A DNA stretch of 64,000 bases from Psychroserpens burtonensis DSM 12212 (GTDB taxonomy: Bacteria; Bacteroidota; Bacteroidia; Flavobacteriales; Flavobacteriaceae). The notes under the pieces were generated by a model that worked only from the letters and a program-made list of their open reading frames with translations, did not search any database and was not told the origin of the DNA. A program made the position numbers and the translations under genes. Shown here piece by piece: positions 17,280 through 26,311 of this stretch (position 1 is its first letter; every line of letters begins with the position of its first letter). The stretch is taken from positions 60,919 through 124,918 of the forward strand of contig NZ_KE384346.1 of NCBI RefSeq assembly GCF_000425305.1, read 5' to 3'.

Positions 17280-18467
17280 TTAGTCTTCAATTCTATTATC
17301 GTCAAAAGCAGATGGCAATAGGTTTGGAATTAGTTTGACGAATATTGGTAATAAAATAGCCCCACCAGGCAGCATGAATATGGCTAAGCTTGGTATTGTT
17401 TTTAAGGTATCAAGCAATTGAGCTTGCATTTGCTTTTGTTCCTCTTTACTGAGCTCAGAATGTGTAGACTTTGTGATTAGCAACATCAAGTCTTTACTTT
17501 GACGCACTTCTTTGATTAATCGTTTACTGTTTCGTCTAATTAATTTATTGACAAGCTGAGACGAATTCTCGTAAAAGTTTGCAAGGGGATTACTTTGTTC
17601 AAATAATAAAACTTCCTTTTTATGTTCTCTATGAAAGTGTGATACAGATAAAATAGAATCCTGTATTTCAGAAATTTCCATATCCAAGCGTTTTGTCAAC
17701 TGTTTTAAGAATTGATACTCGGAACGTTCTAGTATTTCATCGTCCCAAACAGATAAGCATATTAAATCTAAAAGGTATTTTTTCTCATTCAAATCCATAT
17801 CATAATCTATATCATAGATAAGATCTTCTGTGTCTATATCATCAGCATCCATGTTAGATGCCGACGATTCTATGATATTAACAATTTCTTTATCATAATC
17901 TGTAATCTTACTTTTAGAGTTTAAAGACTTATATAAGGTACCAACAATAATACTTTCTAGATGAGCGGCGTAAGTTTTGGGGTCTAAATCCTTTGTCAAG
18001 TAGGCTTCAAAAGCTAAAACATCAACAAAAAGTAACGAGTTGGTTATTGATTTATTGAAGTTTCTAGTCAGTAAATTATCATCTATTTGGATGCGGTCAT
18101 GAATTAATCGCTCTAACATAGAAGTTTCGCTTTTACCAATAACCAATTTATCCCAAAGCGATAAATCTGAGACTTCTAAACCTTTATAAAATGCCAATAG
18201 TGCTTTTAAAAACGCTTGTGTAGTGACTTTTTTATTTTTAAAATAATACACATGAAATAAGCCAGTGATGAGGTTCACTTTAGCTAATTCGTCTTCAGAA
18301 TATTTATGAATCTGTTCAATATTATCTGTAACGTTAACATTAACTCCATAAATAAAACCATAACTTTTAAGGTTGGTATACAGTGAGTTATAGTGCTCAA
18401 AAGGAATTCCGTTTTTTAATAATTGAGAACAAAATTTCTCTATCCAACCACTAGTAGATGGGTTCAT
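17280..18467 (-). CDS. LETM1-related protein
   Basis: 395 residues, no signal peptide. The C terminus (about 345-395) carries the LETM1-like signature: LLDTLKTIPSLAIFMLPGGA followed by LPIFVKLIPNLLPSAF. The middle (about 215-300) is an acidic helical region (EKKYLLDLICLSVWDDEILERSEYQFLKQL) like TerB-type helical bundles. Flavobacterial proteins with this architecture have been linked to biofilm formation; the molecular role is not known. A stand-alone gene with 264 bp of gene-free sequence after it and a divergent DUF4331 operon before it. Confidence 0.75.
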   Translation of the reverse strand: MNPSTSGWIEKFCSQLLKNGIPFEHYNSLYTNLKSYGFIYGVNVNVTDNIEQIHKYSEDELAKVNLITGLFHVYYFKNKKVTTQAFLKALLAFYKGLEVSDLSLWDKLVIGKSETSMLERLIHDRIQIDDNLLTRNFNKSITNSLLFVDVLAFEAYLTKDLDPKTYAAHLESIIVGTLYKSLNSKSKITDYDKEIVNIIESSASNMDADDIDTEDLIYDIDYDMDLNEKKYLLDLICLSVWDDEILERSEYQFLKQLTKRLDMEISEIQDSILSVSHFHREHKKEVLLFEQSNPLANFYENSSQLVNKLIRRNSKRLIKEVRQSKDLMLLITKSTHSELSKEEQKQMQAQLLDTLKTIPSLAIFMLPGGAILLPIFVKLIPNLLPSAFDDNRIED

Positions 18468-18534
18468 TTCTTCATTTTTAATGCCGTTGTAAAGTTACTT
18501 TATTCTTTTAACAATTATAAGTTTTTGATAATTA

Positions 18535-18566
18535 TTGAAATAAAAATAAAACCGCATTTATGTTTT
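18535..18566 (+). promoter_or_regulatory. Possible promoter of the DUF4331 operon
   Basis: TTG at 18535-18537 and TATGTTTT at 18559-18566 are 21 nt apart, close to the Bacteroidetes -33/-7 pattern; the -7 lacks the final G. The gene starts 54 nt further on. Confidence 0.35.
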
Positions 18567-18620
18567 TTGCGTAGGTAGAATAGAGACAAATAATAAATTA
18601 ACAAAAATCTCAAAAGTATT

Positions 18621-19274
18621 ATGAAAAAATCTAAAATTTTAATTGGAGCTGCAGTCATAACAATGGCCGGCTTTTTCGCAATCGCAGCAGATCATATTGA
18701 TGCTCCTGCAGTTGCTGGTGGTACAAGTGATATCACAGACATTTATGGCTTTCAAGGTCAAAACAACGACAACATCGTGTTTGTTGCTAACGTACAAGGA
18801 CTAATTAGTCCTACAGATACTGATGGTGCCGCATTTGATGAAAATGTATTGGTAGAGTTCAACATTGATAACAATGGAGATGCAATTGCAGATCTCGTTA
18901 TCCAGGCAACGCCTAGAGATGGTAAAATGTATTTCTTTGGACCTATTGCGCCTTCTCAACCTGGCTTAAACAGTGTTATTTTAGCAGATATAGCTGTTCA
19001 AAATGAAGTTGATATTACGGCTTATGGGGCGAGTGCAATTATTGAAACGAATAATGGTATGAGCTTTTTTGCAGGACCAAGAGATGATCCTTTCTACTTT
19101 GACTTTTTCCGTTTTGGAGATATCATCGCTGGTAACGAAACAATGTTTAGCAGCCCAGGAACAGATAGTTTCGCTGGTACAAATGTAATGTCTATAGTAG
19201 TAGAATTGCCAAAAGCTATTGTTGGATCTGGAGATTCAGTTAATATCTGGGTAGAATCTAAAAGAAAACAGTAA
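18621..19274 (+). CDS. DUF4331 protein, N-terminal half only
   Basis: A 217-residue exported protein (signal peptide MKKSKILIGAAVITMAGFFAIA). It has the DUF4331 opening DHIDAPAVAGGTSDITDIYGF, N-terminal beta strands (NIVFVANVQGL; VLVEFNIDNNGD) and FAGPRDDPFYFDFFRF. It stops where a full-length DUF4331 domain continues. The missing second half is recognisable in the next gene, 60 bp downstream. Function unknown; secreted or periplasmic. The operon continues with a TPR lipoprotein and a TonB receptor. Confidence 0.8.
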   Translation: MKKSKILIGAAVITMAGFFAIAADHIDAPAVAGGTSDITDIYGFQGQNNDNIVFVANVQGLISPTDTDGAAFDENVLVEFNIDNNGDAIADLVIQATPRDGKMYFFGPIAPSQPGLNSVILADIAVQNEVDITAYGASAIIETNNGMSFFAGPRDDPFYFDFFRFGDIIAGNETMFSSPGTDSFAGTNVMSIVVELPKAIVGSGDSVNIWVESKRKQ

Positions 19275-19334
19275 GGTCATTCTTCTTATTTCCGAAGAAC
19301 AACAAACTATTAAATATTTAAAAAAACAAAGAAC

Positions 19335-19916
19335 ATGAAATTAAATAATATAAAATTAGCAGCAATTGCATTGCTAGTATCATTTTCAGCAGTAAACTGC
19401 AGTAATGATGACGATAACAGACCGACAGGGCCAACAGGAACAAACGGAACAACCGAACCGAACTTTACAGGTGTGTATGCTCAGGAAGACCAAATGGGAC
19501 GACCAGCTATTAATACCGTATTTGTAAGTATGGGAGATAAAGACACGTTCAACGTCACGGTACCTTCTAACCAAGGTGTTGCATTTCAAACTAAGTTTCA
19601 AACTAAATTAGAAGCTTTAAATCCTGCACACGCAGATCCTATGTATACAAATGCCTTAGGTTTTAATGCCGAACAGTTTACAGGGGCATTAGCAACAGAT
19701 GTGTTGACAGTATCATTAGTAGGGACCACAACATTTTTTGATGGTACAAATGTACTAACAGGTCGTACGCTAGCAGATGATGTTATTTCAACAGAGTTAT
19801 TGTTGATATTTGGTGGGCCAATGGGTACTGATAACCCAGGATTGACAGATGATAATGTAGATGGTAATGATAAATCATTTTTAGCTTCGTTTCCTTACTT
19901 AGCAACACCTCATTAA
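19335..19916 (+). CDS. DUF4331 protein, C-terminal half, lipoprotein
   Basis: 193 residues with a lipoprotein signal (lipobox AVNC, Cys22) followed by an Asp/Gly/Thr-rich linker. The body matches the second half of DUF4331: QMGRPAINTVFV, KDTFNV, GRTLADDVISTELLLIFGG and the closing DGNDKSFLASFPYLATPH. Together with the preceding gene it reconstitutes one DUF4331 fold as two separately exported chains. A strong terminator follows. Confidence 0.78.
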   Translation: MKLNNIKLAAIALLVSFSAVNCSNDDDNRPTGPTGTNGTTEPNFTGVYAQEDQMGRPAINTVFVSMGDKDTFNVTVPSNQGVAFQTKFQTKLEALNPAHADPMYTNALGFNAEQFTGALATDVLTVSLVGTTTFFDGTNVLTGRTLADDVISTELLLIFGGPMGTDNPGLTDDNVDGNDKSFLASFPYLATPH

Positions 19917-19926
19917 TAAGTTTCTT

Positions 19927-19969
19927 ATTCTGAAATGGGCTTCTAACAAGCTCATTTCAGAATTTTTTT
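19927..19969 (+). terminator. Rho-independent terminator
   Basis: Stem ATTCTGAAATG...CATTTCAGAAT (with GCTT/AAGC extending it) and a run of seven Ts. It lies between the DUF4331 pair and the TPR lipoprotein, so it either ends the transcript or reduces expression of the downstream genes. Confidence 0.8.
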
Positions 19970-20004
19970 ATAACTCTAAATAATCACTCAAAAAGCACAC
20001 TAAT

Positions 20005-21303
20005 ATGAGCTCGAAATACACTTATTTAATTGCAGTACTGGCAGTAGTTCTATTGACTAACTGCAACTCAACTTCAAAGAAACAACTTACAGCTACAAAA
20101 GACTATAATGCTTATCTCGATATTTCTACAAATGAAACGCTAGAGAGAGTAAAAGAAAACGAAATATTTTGGTCTAATAAATTAGAAAAAACACCAAACC
20201 AATATGGCTATCACAGCAAATTGGCATCCACATATACTCAGTATTTTTCGGCAACTGGAGAGGTTGAATATCTTAAAAAATCTGAAAAAGAATTATTAAA
20301 GGTTAACGACATTACACAATATAATAACCCTTCATATTTAAAAAGTTTAGCCTACAATTATATCTCACAACATAAATTCAAAGCAGCTTTAGAATTATTA
20401 GAAAAAGCAGAGGCTTTACAAGGAAATTTGCAAGAAACGCGTAAAATGTTATTTGATGTGCACTTAGAGTTAGGAAACTACTCTGCTGCACAATCCTATC
20501 TTGAAACTATTGAGAATTTCAGTGATTTTGATTACCTCATTCGTTTATCTAAATGGAGTGATCATAAAGGAAATCTTAATGCAGCTATAAAATATATGGA
20601 AAAAGCCATGGCAATCGCTGAGTCTTCAAATTTGAAAAGCTTAAAGCTATGGTCATACACTAATATAGCAGATTTTTATGGTCATTCTGGTGACATTGAA
20701 AAATCATATAATCATTTTCTAAAGGCATTAGAGATTGATCCTAATGACGCTTATGCAAAAAAAGGAATTGCTTGGATTGTGTATTCACATGAGAAAAATC
20801 CTGACGAAGCACTTCGTATTTTAAATACAGTAACCGAAACCTATAAAGCACCAGATTATTATTTGCTTAAGTCTGAAATTGCACATTATAAAGGCGATAT
20901 AGAAATGAGTACATCTCAATTAGAACGCTATCATACTGCTATGCAAAATAAAGCCTATGGAGACATGTATAATAAGTATAACGTACTTTTATATATAGAC
21001 GAAAATAGTAGACTTGAAGACGCCATAGCGATTGCAAAAACCGAAATAGAAAATAGACCAACACCACAGTCTTATGATTTATTAGCATGGTCATATTTTA
21101 AAAATGGAAATCTAGAAGACGCATTACAAATTGTAGAGAAACATATTATAAATAAAACGTATGAACCAGCAACATTGTATCATGTGGCAGAGATTTATAA
21201 AGCGACAGGAAAGACTGAAGACCTTAAGCCTTTAAAAAAGGAGTTATTGGCTAGTTTATATGAGTTAGGACCAAGTATGGAAGATAAAATCAATCAACTG
21301 TAA
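20005..21303 (+). CDS. TPR-repeat lipoprotein
   Basis: 432 residues with a lipoprotein signal (LLTNC, Cys20). At least six tetratricopeptide-like repeats follow (for example SLAYNYISQHKFKAALELLEKA; HFLKALEIDPNDAYAKKGIAW; SYFKNGNLEDALQIVEK). No catalytic motif. It is 13 bp upstream of the TonB receptor gene, so it is likely an envelope partner of that receptor or of the DUF4331 pair. Confidence 0.83.
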   Translation: MSSKYTYLIAVLAVVLLTNCNSTSKKQLTATKDYNAYLDISTNETLERVKENEIFWSNKLEKTPNQYGYHSKLASTYTQYFSATGEVEYLKKSEKELLKVNDITQYNNPSYLKSLAYNYISQHKFKAALELLEKAEALQGNLQETRKMLFDVHLELGNYSAAQSYLETIENFSDFDYLIRLSKWSDHKGNLNAAIKYMEKAMAIAESSNLKSLKLWSYTNIADFYGHSGDIEKSYNHFLKALEIDPNDAYAKKGIAWIVYSHEKNPDEALRILNTVTETYKAPDYYLLKSEIAHYKGDIEMSTSQLERYHTAMQNKAYGDMYNKYNVLLYIDENSRLEDAIAIAKTEIENRPTPQSYDLLAWSYFKNGNLEDALQIVEKHIINKTYEPATLYHVAEIYKATGKTEDLKPLKKELLASLYELGPSMEDKINQL

Positions 21304-21316
21304 AACTCCTAATATC

Positions 21317-23551
21317 ATGAATTATAGAAAAATAATTATACTGCTAATATTAGCAGTCTTGGCAAGTACTGCCTATAGTCAAGATATTAAAGGTCAAATT
21401 ACAAATGAGATTGAACAGCCGTTAGAAGCTGTATATATTTATAATATTAATTCTCAAAGTCACTCACATTCCGAAGAAAATGGCATGTTTATTTTGAAAA
21501 ACAGTAAAATAGGAGATACAATAAAAGTAGGCTTATTGGGCTACCAAAATAAAATTTTGGTATTACAACCTCGAAATTTTGAAATCAATATACTACTTGT
21601 ATTAGAAGAAAAAGCCTTTCAATTAGAAGAGATGGTGATTATTGAAGAACTAAATGCCTTGAGTACGATTTCAAGATTGGATTTAAATACCAGTCCAGTA
21701 AATTCTACCCAAGAAGTTTTGCGTAAAGTTCCCGGTTTAATTATTGGTCAACATGCGGGAGGTGGTAAGGCAGAGCAATTATTTTTGCGAGGATTTGATG
21801 TTGATCATGGAACAGATGTTGCCATATCTGTTGACGGTATACCTGTAAACATGGTGTCTCATGCTCATGGACAAGGGTACAGCGATTTACACTTTTTAAT
21901 TCCAGAAACGGTAAATAAGATTGACTTCGGAAAAGGGCCTTATTATGCGCAAGAAGGCGATTTTAATACTGCTGGTTACGTGGGTTTTTCTACGAGGGAT
22001 TATATAAAAGATAGTCAGATTTCAATGTCAGTAGGAGATTTTAATTCTTTAAGAACTTTAGGACTATTCAATCTTCTAGAACACACAAAGAATCAAAACG
22101 CTTACATCGCTACAGAATTTATTTCTACCGATGGTCCGTTTGAGTCACCACAAAATTTTAGTCGTTTTAATATCTTCGGAAAGTATGTGATATACACACC
22201 TGAAAACGATAAGTTGTCTTTAAGTGCGTCACATTTTACAAGTCGATGGGATGCGTCAGGACAAATACCGCAAAGAGAAGTTGATAATGGAAACATCACC
22301 AGATTTGGAGCTATTGACGATACAGAAGGAGGAGAAACTGAGCGTACAAATCTTAATGTAGAGTTTAGTAAGCGTATTTCTGATAAAACGACATTGAAGT
22401 CTAATGCATTTTACTCTCGTTACGCCTTTGAGCTGTATTCTAATTTTACATTCTTTTTAGAAGACCCTATCAATGGAGATCAAATTAGGCAAAAGGAAGA
22501 CCGTCAGATTTTTGGAGTGAACACTGCAATAACCTACAATACCTTCTTAGGGAAAACAGAAATGACATTGACATCAGGTCTAGGTTTTAGACATGATATC
22601 GTGGATGATGTAGAATTGTCAAGAACATTAAATAGAAGAACGACATTAGAAAATATTTCATTAGGTGATATCAACCAAACTAATATGGATGCATTTGTTA
22701 AAGCAGAGTTCGAGTTTGGCAAGCTTACTATTGCTCCAGCCTTACGTTTAGATTACTTTAAAATGTTATACAACGACAAATTACAAACAGCATATACGTT
22801 ACAGGCAGAAACTAAAACTATTGTAAGTCCGAAATTGAACTTTTTTTACGACGTTAAAGACAATTTACAATTATATGTGAAATCAGGAATTGGTTTTCAC
22901 TCTAACGACACAAGAGTTGTAGTGGCTAACTTAGGCGAAGATATTTTACCTAGAGCTTATGGATTAGATGTTGGAGATGTTTGGAAACCAACCAAGAAAT
23001 TGGTAGTAAACACAGCTTTATGGTATTTGTTTTTAGAGCAAGAATTCGTTTATGTTGGAGATGCAGGGATTGTAGAACCTAGTGGTAAAACAGAGCGTTT
23101 TGGAATAGATTTAGGTATTCGTTATCAATTTAATGATTGGTTGTTTTTAGATACAGATGCGACGTACACTAAAGCGAGGAGTTTAGAAGCAGTAGCTGGT
23201 GAAGATTTCATCCCATTAGCTCCAGATTTTACGATGGCAGGAGGTTTATCTGTAAATAATCTTAATGGTTTTTCTGGAGGAATTAGATATAGATACATAG
23301 ATGACAGGCCAGCTAATGACGATAATAGTCTAATTGCCAAAGGTTATTTTGTAACCGATTTCAATGCGAATTACACCTTTAATAATATCACTCTGGGTCT
23401 TGTTATAGAGAATATGTTTGATGTAGAATGGAATGAAACGCAATTTGCGACAGAATCTCGTTTACAAAACGAAGCGCAGTCTGTTGAAGAAATTCATTTT
23501 ACACCTGGAACTCCCTTTTTTATTAAGGGTAGTATCAGTTATAGATTTTAA
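21317..23551 (+). CDS. TonB-dependent outer-membrane receptor
   Basis: 744 residues. After the signal peptide (MNYRKIIILLILAVLASTAYSQ) there is a carboxypeptidase-regulatory-like beta domain (DIKGQITNEIEQPLEAVYIYN, about 22-100), a plug domain (about 125-230, VPGLIIGQHAGGGKAEQLFLRGFDV type) and a 22-strand barrel ending in an aromatic residue (SISYRF). The plug holds the conserved His-rich turn SHAHGQGYSDLHF. The substrate is unknown. There is no SusD partner, which argues against a glycan importer. The neighbouring ECF sigma/anti-sigma pair may regulate it. Confidence 0.88.
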   Translation: MNYRKIIILLILAVLASTAYSQDIKGQITNEIEQPLEAVYIYNINSQSHSHSEENGMFILKNSKIGDTIKVGLLGYQNKILVLQPRNFEINILLVLEEKAFQLEEMVIIEELNALSTISRLDLNTSPVNSTQEVLRKVPGLIIGQHAGGGKAEQLFLRGFDVDHGTDVAISVDGIPVNMVSHAHGQGYSDLHFLIPETVNKIDFGKGPYYAQEGDFNTAGYVGFSTRDYIKDSQISMSVGDFNSLRTLGLFNLLEHTKNQNAYIATEFISTDGPFESPQNFSRFNIFGKYVIYTPENDKLSLSASHFTSRWDASGQIPQREVDNGNITRFGAIDDTEGGETERTNLNVEFSKRISDKTTLKSNAFYSRYAFELYSNFTFFLEDPINGDQIRQKEDRQIFGVNTAITYNTFLGKTEMTLTSGLGFRHDIVDDVELSRTLNRRTTLENISLGDINQTNMDAFVKAEFEFGKLTIAPALRLDYFKMLYNDKLQTAYTLQAETKTIVSPKLNFFYDVKDNLQLYVKSGIGFHSNDTRVVVANLGEDILPRAYGLDVGDVWKPTKKLVVNTALWYLFLEQEFVYVGDAGIVEPSGKTERFGIDLGIRYQFNDWLFLDTDATYTKARSLEAVAGEDFIPLAPDFTMAGGLSVNNLNGFSGGIRYRYIDDRPANDDNSLIAKGYFVTDFNANYTFNNITLGLVIENMFDVEWNETQFATESRLQNEAQSVEEIHFTPGTPFFIKGSISYRF

Positions 23552-23676
23552 GTTTTTAAAATTAATACCGATGGTTTGAGGGAATTACTTGGTGTTAAAA
23601 CTGACATAAAATTGATGGATTAGTTTTTAAAAATTTACCATGTGGAGATGTGGTATTTTAGAGTTTTTTGTTAGTT

Positions 23677-23713
23677 GAAAACACCTGCTTCTAGTTTGTT
23701 AGCGGGTGTTTTC
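23677..23713 (+). terminator. Rho-independent terminator of the TonB operon
   Basis: Stem GAAAACACCTGC / GCGGGTGTTTTC with one G-T wobble and a 13-nt loop, then CTTTTG. Confidence 0.75.
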
Positions 23714-24078
23714 TTTTGCGGTTACTAGACGTACACTCTTAAAATCGACCTATCAGAATGAGTTGCTTATTTAGATTTTAGTTATCGTTTTTTTTTAATG
23801 TTTTAGAGACTGGTTTATTCTTTTGAGTAGGTGGCTATAAGCTATTGGCTGTCGCTCTGTAACAGTGATTTAAAATGCATAATTTCGTTTTAAGCGACTT
23901 TAATTTTTCGAACTAATATGTTGTCTTAGTAGAGCTTTAAAGATTTATGGGATTAAAATGAGTTCAATACCTTTGAACAGAGAACGTTAAATATATAACG
24001 ATTAGAGCTTAAAAGAAGTCCAAATAATAGGCTTTTTAAGCGGTTATGAATATTAAGTTTAGGATTTATTGCTATAAA

Positions 24079-24108
24079 AAAAGCGCCAAACTTGAGTCTG
24101 GCGCTTTT
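24079..24108 (-). terminator. Rho-independent terminator of the sigma/anti-sigma operon
   Basis: Stem AAAAGCGCCA / TGGCGCTTTT with a 10-nt loop, followed on the minus strand by a T-run; 20 bp past the anti-sigma stop codon. Confidence 0.8.
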
Positions 24109-24128
24109 CAATATAATCAACTGTATTT

Positions 24129-24932
24129 TTAAGGTTGCGATACCACTCCTAAAGTATGAAGTTGCTCCATAGTTGGAGATTCACTACCTCCAGCAGGTTC
24201 TAGGGTGATAGCAAATGCTTGACTTTCATTAGTATTCGCTATGTTAAAGATTTTGTTGTCGTCATCATTGAAGTTGTCAATAATACCAAGACTTGTTGGA
24301 GTCAAAGGATTTAGGGTTAATGACCATACTTGCCATACCTTACCCTCTGGCGCGTTTGGTAAACCTTGGGCATCTAGGTAAATGCTATTATTTGATTTGT
24401 TCCAATATACTTTTGCATAAGTATTTGCAAAGTCACCTTGACCTCCTAATGGTACAGAAATAATATCTCTATCTCGAAGCACATTTAGTAAGTTTTCTTT
24501 GACTGCTAAATCAGTTTTTGCTGCTTCAATCTGAACTTCTAAATATGCTTTTTCAATGTCTGCATCAGAGACCTGCATTTCCAATTGCTGGTTTTGGTTA
24601 ACCGTCCATAATAATCCTGCACCAACGATAAGCGCTGCAGCCCATCCTGAATAGGTTAACCAGTTATATTTCGCTTTTTCAATTGAAATTACTTTTACCT
24701 CTTTTCCACCTATTTGTAACTTGTCCTTTATGAGCTGTAACAAATGTTTGTTGTCACCAGGAGACATGGCAGAGGATAGTTTTATTATGGCAGATTCAAT
24801 TTCTAGAACCTCTTGTAATATTTCAGGATGTTTAAGCATAAGGTCTTGGACATCTTTATTGTCTTGACTACTTAATTGGCCAGCAACAAAAAGCTCGAGT
24901 ATTCCTGATTCTATGTATGCTTTTATATCCAT
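24129..24932 (-). CDS. Anti-sigma factor, RskA family
   Basis: 267 residues. A cytoplasmic N-terminal domain (1-95) with the ESGILELFVAGQLS helix of anti-sigma factors is followed by one membrane segment (YSGWAAALIVGAGLLWTV, about 97-116), a coiled-coil stretch (120-160) and a periplasmic RskA domain (about 170-265: VYWNKSNNSIYLDAQGLP, GKVWQVWSL, AFAITLEPAGGS). It binds and silences the ECF sigma factor encoded 1 bp upstream. Gene order sigma then anti-sigma is typical. Confidence 0.9.
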   Translation of the reverse strand: MDIKAYIESGILELFVAGQLSSQDNKDVQDLMLKHPEILQEVLEIESAIIKLSSAMSPGDNKHLLQLIKDKLQIGGKEVKVISIEKAKYNWLTYSGWAAALIVGAGLLWTVNQNQQLEMQVSDADIEKAYLEVQIEAAKTDLAVKENLLNVLRDRDIISVPLGGQGDFANTYAKVYWNKSNNSIYLDAQGLPNAPEGKVWQVWSLTLNPLTPTSLGIIDNFNDDDNKIFNIANTNESQAFAITLEPAGGSESPTMEQLHTLGVVSQP

Positions 24933-24933
24933 C

Positions 24934-25464
24934 TTATTTTAATACTATTGTTCTCAAATCTTTGATGCAATTTCTATTTCTAGTTTTTATTGTTCCTATT
25001 GGAATGTCTAATTCTTCTGACGTCTCTTTCTGAGTATACCCCTTAAAGTATAAGTATTCAATAATTTTTTTGCATTTTTCACCTAGCGCTTTCACGTATT
25101 TTTCAATGCCTATAGCGTCAACTTTGTCGTTTAAGCTATCTGCGGTTTCTAAAATATCTACGAAAAATTCAGCATTAAGGTTTTTCCCAGAATTTTTATA
25201 AGCTTTTGATCTTGTTTTGTCTATGGCAGCATTTCTTGCGATATTTAAAATCCAAGTAAAAAAACGTCCTTTACTTGAGTTATAAGAATCTGCTTTATGC
25301 CATGCTTTTATGAACACGTCTTGCATAACCTCTTCAGCAATCTCGTGATCTCTCACAATATTGTAAATAACACCATGCATGCTATTACTATACATATGGT
25401 ATAATTTTTCAAAAGCTCTTTCGTCTTGCTTTTGAAAATCTCGTACCAATTGATCTAAATCCAT
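24934..25464 (-). CDS. ECF-type RNA polymerase sigma factor
   Basis: 176 residues. Region 2 (about 20-90) has the core-binding YNIVRDHEIAEEVMQDVFIKAW; region 4 (about 120-170) has GYTQKETSEELDIPIGTIKTR, a clear helix-turn-helix. No region 3, as expected for ECF sigma factors. First gene of a two-gene operon with its anti-sigma factor. Targets unknown; the converging DUF4331/TonB operon and the upstream superoxide dismutase gene are candidates by proximity only. Confidence 0.92.
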   Translation of the reverse strand: MDLDQLVRDFQKQDERAFEKLYHMYSNSMHGVIYNIVRDHEIAEEVMQDVFIKAWHKADSYNSSKGRFFTWILNIARNAAIDKTRSKAYKNSGKNLNAEFFVDILETADSLNDKVDAIGIEKYVKALGEKCKKIIEYLYFKGYTQKETSEELDIPIGTIKTRNRNCIKDLRTIVLK

Positions 25465-25544
25465 AAAATATGTGTTGCACTATGAGGTTTAAAAATAAGA
25501 TGTTTTAAAACTTGTAAATAACTCAATTGTTTAAAATAGTAATC

Positions 25545-26168
25545 TTATTGAATAATACCACCACAGCTTACACGAGTTCCTGCAGCTCCAGAGGGTTGAG
25601 ATGTGAAATCATCTGTACCTTGATGCACAATTATAGCTTTACCTAGAATATCTTTTGTTTCATCGCCACAACCAATACACCACGCGTCTGTAATTTTGGT
25701 AATAGTTCCATGTCCTTTTGCATTGGCTTTAAAGTTACCAATATCACCTTTGTGATAACCAGCAGCATCTCCCCATTTACCATGCGGTTCTGCAGTTGGA
25801 TTCCAGTGCCCTCCAGCCGACTTTCCATCACTAGATGAGCAATCAGCCTTTTCGTGAATATGGATAGCGTGTTCACCTTCTGTCAATCCGTCAAGTACGG
25901 CAATCATAGTCACAATTCCTTGATCTTGTGTAAATACAATATTTCCAGTAGCAGTACTCTCACTCTTAGATTCAAGAGTTAATACTACTTTTTTATCATC
26001 TGCGTAATAGGCAGGTTCTTCTTTAGCTGTGGCTCTATTTTGAACGTTTTCCTCAGTTTTTATTTCTACGTCTGTAGTCTCCTGTGTTGGGACCTCCTTC
26101 TTGTCAGACTTACAGGATACACTTAAGCCTAAAGTTAAAATTGAAATGTATAAAATTGATTTTTTCAT
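25545..26168 (-). CDS. sodC: Cu-Zn superoxide dismutase lipoprotein
   Basis: Dismutates superoxide in the envelope. The 207 residues begin with a lipoprotein signal (GLSVSC, Cys19) and a Glu/Thr/Lys-rich linker of about 40 residues. All metal ligands are present: HIHE (two Cu His), GGHWNP (bridging His), EPHG and YHKGDIGN (Zn His and Asp) and IIVHQGTDDF (last Cu His). The structural disulfide cysteines (ADC, VSCGG) and the active-site Arg in AGTRVSC are also there, so it should be active. It is divergent from hemN. Confidence 0.92.
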   Translation of the reverse strand: MKKSILYISILTLGLSVSCKSDKKEVPTQETTDVEIKTEENVQNRATAKEEPAYYADDKKVVLTLESKSESTATGNIVFTQDQGIVTMIAVLDGLTEGEHAIHIHEKADCSSSDGKSAGGHWNPTAEPHGKWGDAAGYHKGDIGNFKANAKGHGTITKITDAWCIGCGDETKDILGKAIIVHQGTDDFTSQPSGAAGTRVSCGGIIQ

Positions 26169-26250
26169 CGGTATGATTTTTAGTAAAATTTATGTTGAAA
26201 GATACTCAATATTTAAAGCGATTAAAAATTTTTCAACTTATTTTATATAG

Positions 26251-26294
26251 ATGATATATGTCATGTTTTTTCAACACTTATGGCTGTAACTTTG
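26251..26294 (+). promoter_or_regulatory. Fnr-type box plus -7 element of hemN
   Basis: Palindrome ATGATATATGTCAT at 26251-26264. The -7 element TAACTTTG begins at 26287, 36 nt after the start of the box, and there is no TTG -33 element. The box centre is about 40 bp before the expected start of transcription, as for class II activation by Crp/Fnr proteins. Confidence 0.75.
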
Positions 26295-26311
26295 ACATAA
26301 ATTGTTTTGGT

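Larger units (their letters stand above)
23552..24128. other. Gene-free interval between converging operons
   Basis: No coding sequence recognised in 577 bp. A TACCA/TGGTA hairpin followed by T-runs (about 23630-23668) and the stronger terminator at 23677-23713 end the TonB operon; the terminator at 24079-24108 ends the anti-sigma gene. The 360 bp between them show no repeat, tRNA or conserved motif that I can see. Confidence 0.6.

Noticed and set aside
25545-26264. Fnr control of the superoxide dismutase gene from the palindromic site at 26251
   Set aside because: No TAnnTTTR element occurs at the 36-nt offset on the minus strand, so the site is assigned to hemN only.
26258-26311. Longer N terminus for hemN
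   Set aside because: The extension reads through the Fnr-type promoter and is unlike any HemN start; ATG 26312 gives the usual N terminus.
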